A stretch of 64,000 nt of DNA from Eustoma russellianum (taxonomy: Eukaryota; Streptophyta; Magnoliopsida; Gentianales; Gentianaceae), in the NCBI GenBank assembly GCA_036186865.1, contig AP025071.1, positions 13,612,475-13,676,474 on the forward strand, written 5' to 3'. Each line of letters begins with the position of its first letter. The stretch's first letter is position 1. A model generated the notes under the pieces. That model did no database searches. It was not told the DNA's origin and was given only the letters and a program-made list of their open reading frames with translations. A program made the translations under genes and the position numbers. Of the stretch, positions 31,640 through 43,360 are shown in pieces.

Positions 31640-33760
31640 CCAAACTTGAACAACCTTTCTTGGTTTTGAAATGTTAAAATCATGTTGCATATAATGAACA
31701 AATAGTGGATTTTGATGCATAGAGTATGATTGAAAAGGAGCTGCATATTTATGACTAGTTGGATAAGCATTGTAACTTCTATATGCATTTGAATGTTGCC
31801 TTGTATATGAGTTATATCTTGGTCGTGTATAAGCATTGAATTTAGGCCGTGTATAAGCAAGATGTTGTGTGTGTCTAGGCCGTGTGTTATACATTGATTT
31901 AGGCCTAGAATATGTCATGTTCTTCACATAAGCATGTTGTTGCATATAAGGCATAACTTGAGCAGATTGCATACTACTTTGTTTAGGCATTCTTGTATAC
32001 ATGTAAGCATGGTTTCTAGGTGTATTTGCCTTCCTATATGTTGATGCATTTTGCAATCTTTGTGATGAAGGTGGTGTGGGCAGAATAGGTTCATTTCTAG
32101 ATGCATTTGGCCTATATTTCATGTTGGTTGAAGATGATACAAATGTTGTTTCCTTAGGTGTGTATTCAGCTTCTTCAACATATCCAAGACCTTGTTTGTC
32201 ATTTCCATGCTTTTGAGATGCAATAAGAGTGTCTAACATGTTGGAACCATTCTTAAATTGTTCTAAAGATTTGTTCAAGTCTAGGTTGCATGCTTTTAAT
32301 GATTCAAATTCAGTTTGTATTTCATGTAATTTAGACTTTAAAACATTGTAATCAACACATTGCACACATTGCACATTTTCATGTTTGTTCTTAAGTTCCT
32401 TGATCTGATTTTGCATTGAACTAATAGTGTTAGATGATTCAAGTTGAAGAACTTCTAGTAGAGAAGTTAGATTCAAGTTAGACGTCTCCAACTTGTTCTT
32501 CTCCTCAACTATTCTTTTCTTCTCCTTGGATAGCTTCTTATATCTATTATGCAACTTTTCTAATTCATCCAACAATTCATCTTGAGTAAAATCACATTCG
32601 GAATCAGAATCGAATGTTACCTCATTTGTAGACTTTGAAGCCAAACATGTTTGTGCAACTTCAGGTTCCTCCTCGGATTCGGATGAAGATGTGTCATCCC
32701 AAGTGCTTGAACTTACCTTGAGAGCTTTCTTCCTCCTTTGCATAGGTTCTACTCTAGTTTTTGTCCTTGTCTTGTCATCCATGTCACGGTTTTTGTTCTT
32801 GTTTGGACAATCATATGAGATGTGTCCTTGTTTGCCACATTCATAACACTTAAGTTCTTTATCATACCATTTACCATCTTGTTTGTTAGTTTTCACATTG
32901 ATAGGGGCGGCTGATTTTGCTTGTCTTTTAGTTGGTCTTTTCTTGAACAACTTCCTTAAACGCCTAGCTAACAACATTATGTCTTCTTCATCACTTTCAT
33001 CATCACTTTCATACTCGGCTTGATTAGATGATTCGGGTTCATTTGTTACAAATGCAAGTGATTTAGACTTGTTACTCGTTTCAGCCTTTCTAATATTCAA
33101 CTTGTTTTCATAAACTTTTAAGGAGCCTATCAATTCATCAAGTTTTATTTGAGAAAGATCTTTACTTTCTTCAATGGCACTAACTTTGGCATCCCATTCA
33201 CTTGGCAAACTTCTCAAAACTTTTTGCACTTTTTCTTTCATCAAAAACGTTTTACCAAGAGATTCAAGTGAGTTGTATAAGTTAGTAAGCCTTAAATCCA
33301 TATCAACAATTGATTCATTAGGCAGTAAATGAAATGATTCAAGTGTAGTCATTAACATGTTAATCTTTGATTCCTTTACTTGATTAGTTCCTTCATGCTT
33401 CATTTCAAGACATTTCCACATATCCTTTGCACTTGAACAAGAAGAGACATAGGCAGATTCACTCCTACTTAAACCATTCAACAATAATTGCATTGCTTTA
33501 GCATTAAGACTCATTTTCTTTTTATCTTCATCACTCCAATCTTTTCTATATTTCTCAACTACTTGTGATAAGCCTTCAATTATAACATGCTTAGTAGGCA
33601 CATAAGGTCCATCTTCAATGATAGACCACAAGTCTATATCAATAGCCATTAAAAACAATTTCATCCTAAGTTTCCAATGACTAAAGTTTTCTCCATCAAA
33701 AAGAGGTGGTCTTTGTGTGGACATGCCTTCTAATTCTATTTTCATGTGTGACTTAGACAT
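31616..33760 (-). CDS. gag: Copia gag of element C (714 aa)
   Basis: Intact: N-terminal gag domain (FDGENFSHWKL), Ser/Asp-rich linker, zinc knuckle CYECGKQGHISYDC near residue 305, coiled coil near residues 395-520, and a C-terminal Tyr-Arg-Pro repeat region (YTRPRYNSYTRQ) longer than in B. Ends QVWVPKGTLT. Forms the particle that packages the RNA. The start ATG lies about 180 bases after the primer site. Confidence 0.95.
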   Translation of the reverse strand: MSKSHMKIELEGMSTQRPPLFDGENFSHWKLRMKLFLMAIDIDLWSIIEDGPYVPTKHVIIEGLSQVVEKYRKDWSDEDKKKMSLNAKAMQLLLNGLSRSESAYVSSCSSAKDMWKCLEMKHEGTNQVKESKINMLMTTLESFHLLPNESIVDMDLRLTNLYNSLESLGKTFLMKEKVQKVLRSLPSEWDAKVSAIEESKDLSQIKLDELIGSLKVYENKLNIRKAETSNKSKSLAFVTNEPESSNQAEYESDDESDEEDIMLLARRLRKLFKKRPTKRQAKSAAPINVKTNKQDGKWYDKELKCYECGKQGHISYDCPNKNKNRDMDDKTRTKTRVEPMQRRKKALKVSSSTWDDTSSSESEEEPEVAQTCLASKSTNEVTFDSDSECDFTQDELLDELEKLHNRYKKLSKEKKRIVEEKNKLETSNLNLTSLLEVLQLESSNTISSMQNQIKELKNKHENVQCVQCVDYNVLKSKLHEIQTEFESLKACNLDLNKSLEQFKNGSNMLDTLIASQKHGNDKQGLGYVEEAEYTPKETTFVSSSTNMKYRPNASRNEPILPTPPSSQRLQNASTYRKANTPRNHAYMYTRMPKQSSMQSAQVMPYMQQHAYVKNMTYSRPKSMYNTRPRHTQHLAYTRPKFNAYTRPRYNSYTRQHSNAYRSYNAYPTSHKYAAPFQSYSMHQNPLFVHYMQHDFNISKPRKVVQVWVPKGTLT

Positions 33761-33925
33761 GCTTCTTAGTGTGTGAGAAAATGTTTAAAACACTTATAAG
33801 AAGGAAAGAAAGTGTCACCTTGTTGTAGATACCAAATATGAAGAGTATAAGACAACCAGAAAATTTCCAGCAACTTTGCAACTTGGACTGTTTTCAGCTC
33901 AAATAAGAATATGGTGCTCAACCTT

Positions 33926-33937
33926 GCTCTGATACCA
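33926..33937 (-). other. Primer-binding site of element C
   Basis: TGGTATCAGAGC (minus strand), two bases from the 5' LTR; next base A as in elements A and I. Confidence 0.95.
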
Positions 33938-33939
33938 CT

Positions 33940-36869
33940 TGTTGGACCTGTATAGCACCACTAGAGGGGGGGGGTGAATAGTGGATTAGCGGAAATTACA
34001 CTATAATTACCTTCAAAAACTTGTTTGAAGACCCTTTTGCCTCTTTAACCTCAGATTCTGGATTTTTCAGAACCAGTTCACCGTTTTGATTGCTTTGGTT
34101 GAACCACTTATACACCTGTGCAAGTTCTCAAACTTGGCAGAGATCAAGTTTAGAATGTTTATAGTATGTCATAAAAATTTCAGACAATTCTAAGCAAGTT
34201 AGCACGTTCAAATAAGCAAGAGAAGTAAAGTGTGCAATTCTGGCAGTTTCAGGCAGAATGTTAGCTTAACTTCAAACAACAATATCTCAAAATCTACCCG
34301 TGCTATTTTGATGAATCTTATGTCAAATTAAACCTCAAGATGTCTAGTTTAATTTGATATAAGGCTCACTCCAAGATTCGAAGGATAGCTTATTCAAATT
34401 GCACAAGTTTGCACACTGGTCAGAACTGTTCACAGAATGTAGCAACAATTTTGTGAAGACGATTTGACTGAGCTAAACTCCTCAGAATTCAGTGATTCTT
34501 GCGGCTACTGAAAGCTAACACATTGAAGTATAACATATCCAAAATTCATGCAATTCTAAGACTGTTTGCTTGATCAATTATGCGTGCCAAGTTAGTGTAA
34601 ATCTCAGGCAGAAAACAGTAAGTGCAGGAAATAAGTAAAGAACACAAGGAATTATCCTGGTTCGGTCAATGTGACCTACTCCAGTCCCAAGAGACACCTT
34701 CTCTTGGATTTCACTAAACACCAAACACCAAAGTCACCTTACAAAGCCAAAGGAAGAAGCTTTTCACCAACTTCTTCAAGAGACTTCACCAAAACACCTA
34801 GTTTGTATCACCTTTGCACCTTTGCACCTTTTCACCTTTTGCTCACCTCTAAGGAGTAAGCTTTATACACCAGCTTCTCCTTCACAAATATGTCGTATGA
34901 AAGGTGTTGAAATGACAAGAATTGAAGAACTATACAATCATAAAGCTTGCTACAAATGTGTTCTTCAATATAGAAGAGAAGAAGAGAAGAATGGAGACAA
35001 AGAGCTAATGTCTTGCTTTGCTTTCTTTGCTTTCGTTTGGATGCTCTTTCTCTTCACCCTTTGGAGCTATTTATAGCCAAGAGATCAGCCTTTAGGCTCC
35101 TCCATATAGCCGTTTGGAATGGTTGAAGAATGAGAGATTTTAGCACCTTTTTAGCTATTCAAATGAGACTTATCTTTTGTTGCTTTGAAATAGTCTTCCA
35201 CCTTAACTTCTATCCTCTATAGCCGTTGGAATTGAGGTGGATAATGACTCCATTTGAATGTTTAAAAATCAGCTCCAATAAGCAATATCCATGTGTAAAT
35301 AACTTGCCATGTATGCAGCAAATTTCATCTCCTCATTTTGAATACCAAATAAACGTTGGAATGGCTCCTCTTTTTTGAATAAAAAGTGACGTTGGAAACC
35401 CTTGAAGATAGGCATTAAATAATAGATAGAAATCAGCCAAGGTTCTTGAGTTTGAATTAGTCTTCATAACCGTTGCCTTGCTTCCTTGGTTGAGAGATTT
35501 TTGCTCCATCTTTTGACTAATAAATACACGTTGGAAAGGAGTTCAAATATAGAGATAAATCAGCTCACCTTAGAATTTTGACTTGGTCTTCAACTTTTGA
35601 ATATATGTAGCCGTTTGAATGAAGCTAAAGGATAGAGAGAATTTTGCTCCAACTTTGAATACATAATATACGAAATATTGCTCCATCTTTCAGCCAAAAT
35701 AGCCGTTTGTAACATCACAAGAATATAGAAGAATAATCATCTCAAATCAGCACCAAAATAGGGTTTAATACACCTTGCCTTGACTTGTTCAATAATCTGA
35801 AAATTTGAACATATTTTGTGCCAACAGCCGTGTGCAATATCCAATAACCATGTGCACAAATATATAATATATATGTCTTCAACATGTAGCATAGAAAACC
35901 ATATGAAGAATACCAAGAATTCCAAGAAAACCATAGATAATGATAATCATAACATAAGAATTCCAATAGATAGCATGCTGCCCGTTTCCATAAAAATAGG
36001 GCACGTACCATATGTGACATAAACACATATAAACATCATATGAACAATATATAACATGTTGGAAGACCCATTGGCAAGTGAAAAGACCAGAATACCCCTT
36101 AGCACAAAAATAGGAACTTTGTCCTAGGATGAACCTGGACATGGTGCTGCTCCAGATACATTTTTGCCATGATGTGACATGACTTAAAAATGTGTCAAAT
36201 GATCATATAAGTCCGTTGGAAGAAGACCAAATAAGAATGAGAAGTCCAAATGATGAAATTACCAAAATAGCCCTTATATAGGTCAATAAGCTTCCCACCG
36301 GGTCAATTCAGTTTTAACCCGTGCCAAGCATGCTCTTCCTCAGCCAATTAGATTCTAAATTGAATAAGGATCAAGTGGGCTTTTGAATGACTCAATTTGG
36401 AGTTCATTTGCCCAAGATATGAACCAAAACCTGCAATAGGATACTAAACCGAACAATTTGCCTTATATTGTAAGTCATGTGACTTCAAGGCTTGGTTAGA
36501 TCATATAATAAACATGTATTGACATATATATCATACAAGATCAGTTTAAACAACATGTATTGGCATATATAATCTAAGATCAGTTTGAACATGTCTTGAT
36601 TAAGATATGTGATTGAATTGGCCAAGTTCAATCTCATGATCTTAATCAAACTTGTTCAATCTTGATTCATTCAATCAATTTCACATTTAGCTCATAAGTT
36701 CATGTCATGCACAATCAATTTCATATGTAAACGTTACACATATATATATCACATATGCATTTTCTAATCACAACAATTACACATATGCACACATATACAT
36801 TTTGCACAACAATTACACATATGCTCACATATACATTTTGCAATCACTCAAACATAATATATCACAACA
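33940..36869 (-). repeat. 5' LTR of element C (2930 bp)
   Basis: Near-identical to 25156-28084; TATA box at 35069-35075 (minus strand). Ends at the CTAAC duplication. Confidence 0.96.
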
Positions 36870-36874
36870 CTAAC

Positions 36875-38891
36875 AAATCAAAGGAAGCCGAGACAGTGGA
36901 CAACACGCAACAACAAATGCTGGAGATGTTAAAAAAGCTCATGTATGACAATGAGGTAATCAAACATCGATTGGAGGATGTTGAACGAAGCTGCAAGACA
37001 AGTGATGGCCAGTGCACAAGCAGGGCCATACCCATGCCACAACCAAGGCGTCACTCCCCAGAAGAAGTTGAGGATGACAACCTTAGACCACCACACATCG
37101 AGCCAAGAAGGTTTGTTCCTCCAACACAACCAAGGAGGTACGCTCCAAGAAGGTTCAATGATGATTACATTCCATTTGAGCATGATGATTATGACTTTGA
37201 TGACCACCCTTCCCGTGGTTACCAAAGACGCCAAAATCCCCTTTTCCCACAAGATGACGATTTTCTCAAAACAAAAATAAATATTCCCACATTTTATGGT
37301 AAAAGTAATGCGGAGGAATATTTGGAATGGGAAACGAAAGTGGATCTAATCTTTTCTTGTACCAATTACAGTGAATTACAAAAAGTGAGGTTGTTTCTAT
37401 TGAGTTTTTTGGTTATGCACTAAATTGGTGAATAAATTTGTGTCGAAATAGAACTAAGACAAGACAACCGCCAATTACCACTTGGGAAGAAATGAAGTTT
37501 GAAATGAGACAACGTTTTATTCTAAACAATTATGAGAGTTCTATTTTCACGAGTTTGCAAAACTTACGAAAAGGTTCCAAAAGTGTACGAGTATTACAAA
37601 GAGTTAGAAATTTTGTTGGAAAGGTCTAACTTGCAGGAGTCCGAAGAACTACCAAGGCTCATTTCTTACATGGTTTAAACAGGGAGATTGCACAAAGGGT
37701 TGACCTTCAACCTTATCTCGACCTCACAACCATGGTCCATATGGCTGAAAAGATTGAACACCAAATCAAGGTACGTAGTTGCTCCAATTTCAATTCCACT
37801 TATCGTACTAATCAGTCTTCATCAAGGTTTTCCAACAAGCCTTCAGGTATGGGAAGTTCACGGCCTACAGGAGGCCAAACACGTGACCAAGGTGCGTCAC
37901 AAAGGCCGGATAATCGTGTGCAGTCCACACAAAGGCGATGACAGCGGCCAACAAAAAGGCTCCTACCGTAAATTCTTCTGATCTCTCAAACAGGTTTAGG
38001 GACATTAAATGCTATAAATGTCAAGGACGTGGTCACATAGGAAAAGAGTGTCCTAATGCAAAACGAATCATGTTAATTAAGGAGACAAACGAATATGTGT
38101 CTGAGTCCGAGCATGAAAACGAGTCTGAGCATGATAATGAAATTGAACCTGAAGAGGATCTAGGCGCATTAGATGATTTTGATACTAAGGAGTTTCTTGT
38201 TGTGCGTAGAGCTTTAAATGTATATCTGAAATTAGATGATCACGAACAACATAGAGAAAACATTTTCCATATTCATTGCATGATAAATGGTAAAGTGTGC
38301 ACCATGATCATTGATTCCGGTTCTTGTGCGAATGTGGCTAGCATTAAATTGGTAAGAAAACTGAATCTGTCTATGACTAATCATCCGCATCCTTACAAAC
38401 TTGCATGGTTAAATGATTGCGGTGACGTTAGCGTAAGTAAACAAGTTTTGATTTCTCTTAGCATTGGTAGTTACAAAGATGATGTTTTATGTGATGTTGC
38501 ACCAATGCATGCTAGTCATATCTTACTTAGTAGGCCATGGCAATTTGATCGACATGTGACATATGGTGGATATTTGAATCGTTATTCTTTCAAGTTGAAA
38601 TGCAAACTTTACAAACTGCATGCACTTCCACCCCACAAAGTCCACGAGGATCACCAACGCATGTCTAAGTCTAGGGTCGATCCTAAGGAAAAAGAAGCTT
38701 AGAGAAAATTCGTGGAATGCATGAAAAGTGAGAACAAAAAACAAGAGAGAAAGAGAAAAGAGGTAGTGCCCATAGGAGTCACCGAGTCTAAAAAAAAAGT
38801 GTGGGTATTTTTCAAAGAAAAGAGAGGTCACACGAGCACTTTATAGCAACCAAACCGTCCTCATTCTCATTCCAAAGGCGTGTCACATTTC
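36875..38891 (+). pseudogene. gag: Gypsy D gag-protease, degenerate
   Basis: Continues D gag after element C. An N-terminal coiled region, a Pro/Arg-rich stretch and the capsid-like domain (EYLEWETKVDLIF) come first. Near 37391 the frame shifts, and at about 37432 a Trp codon has become TGA. Further frame changes occur near 37590 and 37940. The knuckle CYKCQGRGHIGKEC and protease IIDSGSCANV are in the open segment 37938-38702. The linker then breaks at a TAG (38700) and runs to the copia H LTR. Not functional. Confidence 0.88.
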
Positions 38892-40925
38892 TGTTGGACC
38901 TGTATAGCACCACTAGAGGGGGGGTGAATAGTGGGTTAGCGGAAATTACACTACAATTACCTTCAAAAACTTGTTTGAAGACCCCTTTGCCTCTTTAGCC
39001 TCAGATTCTGGAATTTCCAGAAACAGTTCACTGTTTTGAGCGCTTTGGTTGAACCACTTATACACCTGTGCAAGCTCTCAAACTTGGCAGAGATCAAGTT
39101 TAGAATGTTTATAGTATGTCATAAAAATTTCAGTCAATTCCAAGCAAGTTTGCACGTTCAAATAAGCAAGATAAGTAAAGTGTGCAATTCTGGCAGTTTC
39201 AGGCAGAATGTTAGCTTAACTTCAAACGATGATATCTCAAAATCTACCCGTGCTATTTTGATGAATCTTATGTCAAATTAAACCTTATGATGTCTAGTTT
39301 AATTTGATATAAGGCTCACTTCAAGATTCGCAGGATAACCTATTCAAATTGAACAAGTTTTGCACACTGGTCAGAATTGTTCACAGAATGTAGCAACAAT
39401 TTTGTGAAGACGATTTGAATATGCTAAACTCCTTAGAATTTAGTGATTCTTGCGGCTAATGAAAGCTAACACATTGAAGTATAATATATCCAAAATTCAT
39501 GCAATTCTAAGACTGTTTGCTTGTTCAATTATGCGTGCCAAGTTAGTGTAATTCTCAGGCAGAAAACAGTAAGTGCAGGAAATAAGTAAAGAACACAAGG
39601 AATTATCCTGGTTCGGTCAATGTGACCTACTCCAGTCCCAAGAGACACCTTCTCTTGGATTTCACTAAACACCAAACACCAAAGTCACCTTACAAAGCCA
39701 AAGGAAGAAGCTTTTCACCAACTTCTTCAAGAGACTTCACCAAAACAAACAGCAACTAGTTTGTTTCACCTTTGCACCTTTGCACCTTTTGCTCACCTCT
39801 AAGGAGTAAGCTTTATACACCAGCTTCTCCCTTACAATATGTCGTTTAAAAGGTGTTGAAATGACAAGAAATGAAGAACTATACAATCATAAAGCTTGCT
39901 GCAAATGTGTTCTTCAATATAGAAGAATAGAAGAGAAGAATGGAGACAAAGAGCTGAATGTCTTGCTTGCTTTTCTTTTGTTTTTCGTTGGTGCACTTTT
40001 ACTCTTCACCTTTGGAGCTATTTATAGCCAAGAGGACAGCCTAAAGGCTCCTCTAAGAGACGTTGGAGCTGGTTGAGAATGGAGAGATTTCAGCACTTTT
40101 CTAGCTATCCAAATGAAACTTATCTTTTGTTGCTTTGAATTGGTCTTCAAACTGAACTTTTATCCTTCATCTTATCCCATTATAAACGTTGGAATGAGGT
40201 GGAAAATGACTTCATTTGAACGTTTAAAAGGCAGCTCCCAATCAGCAATGTCCATGTGTAAATAACTTGCCATGTGTGCAGCTGAATTGGCATGTATTTT
40301 GAACAAATTTGGCTCCTCATTTTGAACATTAAATGGCCGTTGGAATGTAGCTAAAAGATAGAGAGAATTCAGCTAAGCCTTTGAATTTGACTTGGTCTTC
40401 AATCATATAGCCGTTGCATGGCATTGGTTGAGAGACTTTTGCTTCAAATTTGCTACATTGTAGGACTTGTTTTTGTCACACATTATAACCTGAATCTTGA
40501 CCATATAGCATACGAAATTTTGCTCCATTCTTGAGCCAAGATAACCGTTGTAAACAGCTCACAATATATGCAAGAATAGTCATTTGAAATCAGCACCAAA
40601 ATAGGATTTATTTCAACTTGCCTTGACTTGTTCAAAAGCTGAAAGTTTGAACATGATTTGTGCGCCAATATCCGTTTGCACACATATAATATATAGTCAC
40701 TTATGTCTTCAACATGTAGCTAGAATACCATATGAAGAATGCCAAGAATTCCAAGAAAACCATATATGTGATAACCATAAGAATTCCATTTGAGATACCA
40801 TGCTGCCCATTTCCATAAATATAGGGCACGTACCATATGTGACATAAACACATATAAACATCATATAAACAATATATAACACGTTAGAAGATCCATTGGC
40901 AAGTGAAGAGACCAGAATACCCCCT
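38892..40925 (-). repeat. 3' LTR of element H, U3 start missing (2034 bp)
   Basis: Starts TGTTGGACCTG on the plus strand next to gypsy D. TATA box at 40020-40026 (minus). Breaks at GAATACCCCCT, where the TRIM begins. Closest to the LTR of A (same GGAATTTCCAG variant). Confidence 0.93.
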
Positions 40926-41159
40926 TGTAGGACCTCAGGCGCTACCATCTCTCCCAAAACCAATTGGTGACAGGAGATGCGCATACCTTAGCCTTATAGT
41001 GCATTCAGCACACAAGCGCCCACGGCATTCGACTGTGACTTGGCCCACATGGCCTATGCCCACACGGCCTACGCCACGGGACAATTGCTGCACCCAACAA
41101 TCTCCCCCTCAGCAATTGCTCCTGCTGGGAATCGAACCCGTGACCTCGCTCTGATACCA
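40926..41159 (-). mobile_element. TRIM element, one LTR lost
   Basis: LTR of 174 bp (40926-41099; minus-strand ends TGTTGGGTGC and GGTCCTACA), polypurine tract GAGGGGGAGAT (41100-41110), a 37-nt internal part and a primer site (41148-41159). The second LTR, expected right of 41161, is gone; pol of H follows instead. A perfect Pol III B-box consensus (GGTTCGATTCC, minus strand) lies at 41128-41138. No coding capacity. Confidence 0.8.
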
Positions 41160-41602
41160 CTTGATGTTTGTTTTATTTGCAAGCCTAAGAAATAGTTTAA
41201 TTCACCAACCATAGACATTTCAAACTCAGACTTCATACAATCTTCAAAGTCTTTTACTAAGTTAGGATTAGTTGAACCAAAGATTATGTCATCTACATAT
41301 ATTTGTATTACAAGCAAATCTTTGTCTTTCTTTTTCAAGAATAAGGTACTATCTATGGTTCCTCTTTGAAAGTTGTTACTTAGTAAAAAGTTGGCAAATC
41401 TTTCATACCATGCACGGGGGGCTTGTTTTAAACCATATAAGGCTTTCTTAAGTTTATATACATGATTAGGGTTCTTTGGATCTTCAAAGCCTGGTGGTTG
41501 TTTAACAAAAACTTCTTCTTGGATATAGCCATTTAAGAATGCACTCTTAACATCCATTTGGAATAATTTGATGTTATTATAACATGCAAAAGCTAATAAG
41601 AG
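41154..41602 (-). pseudogene. pol: Copia H RT fragment
   Basis: Encodes LLAFACYNNIKLFQMDVKSAFLNG through the catalytic IYVDDIIFGS to LNYFLGLQIKQTSSG, then runs out of copia sequence at the TRIM junction. It continues from the pol segment right of element B. RNase H is missing. Confidence 0.92.
41598..41602. other. Target-site duplication AAGAG (left) of element B
   Basis: AAGAG also at 53223-53227, within the RT codons of H. Confidence 0.95.
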
Positions 41603-41628
41603 TGTTGTGATATATTATGTTTGAGTGA

Positions 41629-41740
41629 TTGCAAAATGTATATGTGAGCATATGTGTAATTGTTGTGCAAAATGTATATGTGTGCATATGTGTAATTGTT
41701 GTGCAAAATGTATATGTGTGCATATGTGTAATTGTTACGA
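41629..41740 (+). repeat. 36-bp tandem repeat in U3 of LTR B
   Basis: Three copies of a GCAAAATGTATATGTG... unit. The same array is at 50353-50464; element I has two copies and A a shorter variant. Confidence 0.85.
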
Positions 41741-43352
41741 TGATTGCAAATAGATATATCATGTTTGAATGATTGGAAGATGCATATGTGAGCATGTATG
41801 TGTAACGTTTAAATGTGAAATTGTTTTGGCAAGGCATGAACTTATGAACTTATGAGCTAAATGTGAAATTGCTTGAATGAATCAAGATTGAACAAGTTTG
41901 ATTAAGATCATGAGATTGAACTTGGCCAATTCAATCACATATCTTAATCAAGACATGTTCAAACTGATCTTAGATTATATATGCCAATACATGTTGTTCA
42001 AACTGATCTTAGAAGATATATATGCCAATACATGTTGATAATATGATCTAACCAAGCCTTGAAGTCACATGACTTACAATATAAGGCAAATTGTTCGGTT
42101 TAGTATCCTATTGCAGGTTTTGGTTCATATCTTGGGCAAATGAACTCCAAATTGAGTCATTCAAAAGCCCACATGATCCTTATTCAATTTAGAATCTAAT
42201 TGGCTGAGGAAAGGCATGCTTGGCACGGGTTAAAACTGAATTGACCCGGTGGGAAGCTTATTGACCTATATAAGGGCTATTTTGGTAATTTCACCATTTG
42301 GACTTCTCATTCTTATTTGGTCTTCTTCCAACTGATTTATATGATCATATGACACATTTATAAGTCATGTCACATCATGGCAAAAATGAATCTGGAGCAG
42401 CACCATGTCTAGGTTCATCCTAGGACAAAATTCCTATTTTTGTGCTGAGGGGTATTCTGGTCTTTTCACTTGCCAATGGATCTTCCAACATGTTATATAT
42501 TGCTTATATGATGTTTATATGTGTTTATGTCACATATGGTACGTGCCCTATTTTTATGGAAACGGGCAGCATGGTATCTCAATTGGAATTCTTATGTTAT
42601 GGTTATCACATCTATGGTTTTCTTGGAATTCTTGGTATTCTTCATATGGTTTTCTATGCTACATGTTGAAGACATAAATGACTATATATTATATGTTTAC
42701 ACACGGATGTTGGCGCATATATCATGTTCAAATTTTCAGATTTTGAACAAGACAAGGCAAGTTGAATTACATCCTATTTTGGTGCTGATTTTAAGTGATT
42801 ATTCTTCTATATTTTGGAGCTGATTCAAACGGCTATTTTGGTTAAAATGTGGAGCAAAGATCTCTCAATACAAACGGCTATATGTATTCAAAGTTGGAGC
42901 AAAAATCTCTCAACCAAGGAAGATAGCAAACGGCTATATATGATTCAAATGGTGAAGACTTATTCTCAAACAAACTTGGCTGATTTCTAACTATATTTGA
43001 ACTATTCTTCAATGCCTATCTTCAAGGGCTTTCCAACGTCATTTATTATTCAAAATGAGGAGAAAAAAAATTCTGTTCAAAACACACGCATACATGGCAA
43101 GTTATTTACACATGGATATTGCTGATTGGAGCTGTCTTTTAAACATTCAAATGGAGCCATTGTCTATCTCATTCCAACGGCTATAATGGGATAAAAGTTC
43201 AGGTTGGAAGACTATTTCAAAGCATTCAAAAATTCAGATTTATCTTGAAAGTCAAATGATGAATTTTGGTAGCTAAAAAGGTGCTGAATTTTCTCCCATT
43301 CTCATCCATTCCAAACGGCTACTTTAAGGAGCCTTTAGGCTGTCCTCTTGGC

Positions 43353-43360
43353 TATAAATA
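43353..43360 (+). promoter_or_regulatory. TATA box of 5' LTR B
   Basis: GGCTATAAATAGC, 1.75 kb into the LTR; the likely promoter of the genomic RNA. Confidence 0.75.

Larger units (their letters stand above)
25156..36869 (-). mobile_element. Complete copia element C (11.7 kb)
   Basis: Both LTRs (25156-28084 and 33940-36869), primer site, gag, pol and polypurine tract are present, with a perfect CTAAC duplication (25151-25155; 36870-36874). The LTRs differ by one substitution and one G-run length as far as I compared, so insertion was very recent. Gag and pol are open, so it may be autonomous. Confidence 0.97.
24478..38891 (+). mobile_element. Ty3/gypsy element D, old host of elements C and H
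   Basis: Leader (about 24478-25125), gag start at 25126, then element C, then gag, protease and the linker before RT (36875-38891), cut by element H at 38892. The leader is similar to that of gypsy F (57239-58315). Frameshifts and stops in gag show that D is older than the insertions within it. No LTR of D is present in the window. Confidence 0.82.

Noticed and set aside
41120..41160. tRNA gene or SINE suggested by the GGTTCGATTCC box
   Set aside because: No acceptor stem, no anticodon arm, no poly-A or A-box; the context is primer site, polypurine tract and LTR.
42405..42823. Overlapping Cys/Tyr/Phe-rich ORFs in U3
   Set aside because: Three overlapping frames, low-complexity residues, disrupted in other LTR copies; chance ORFs.
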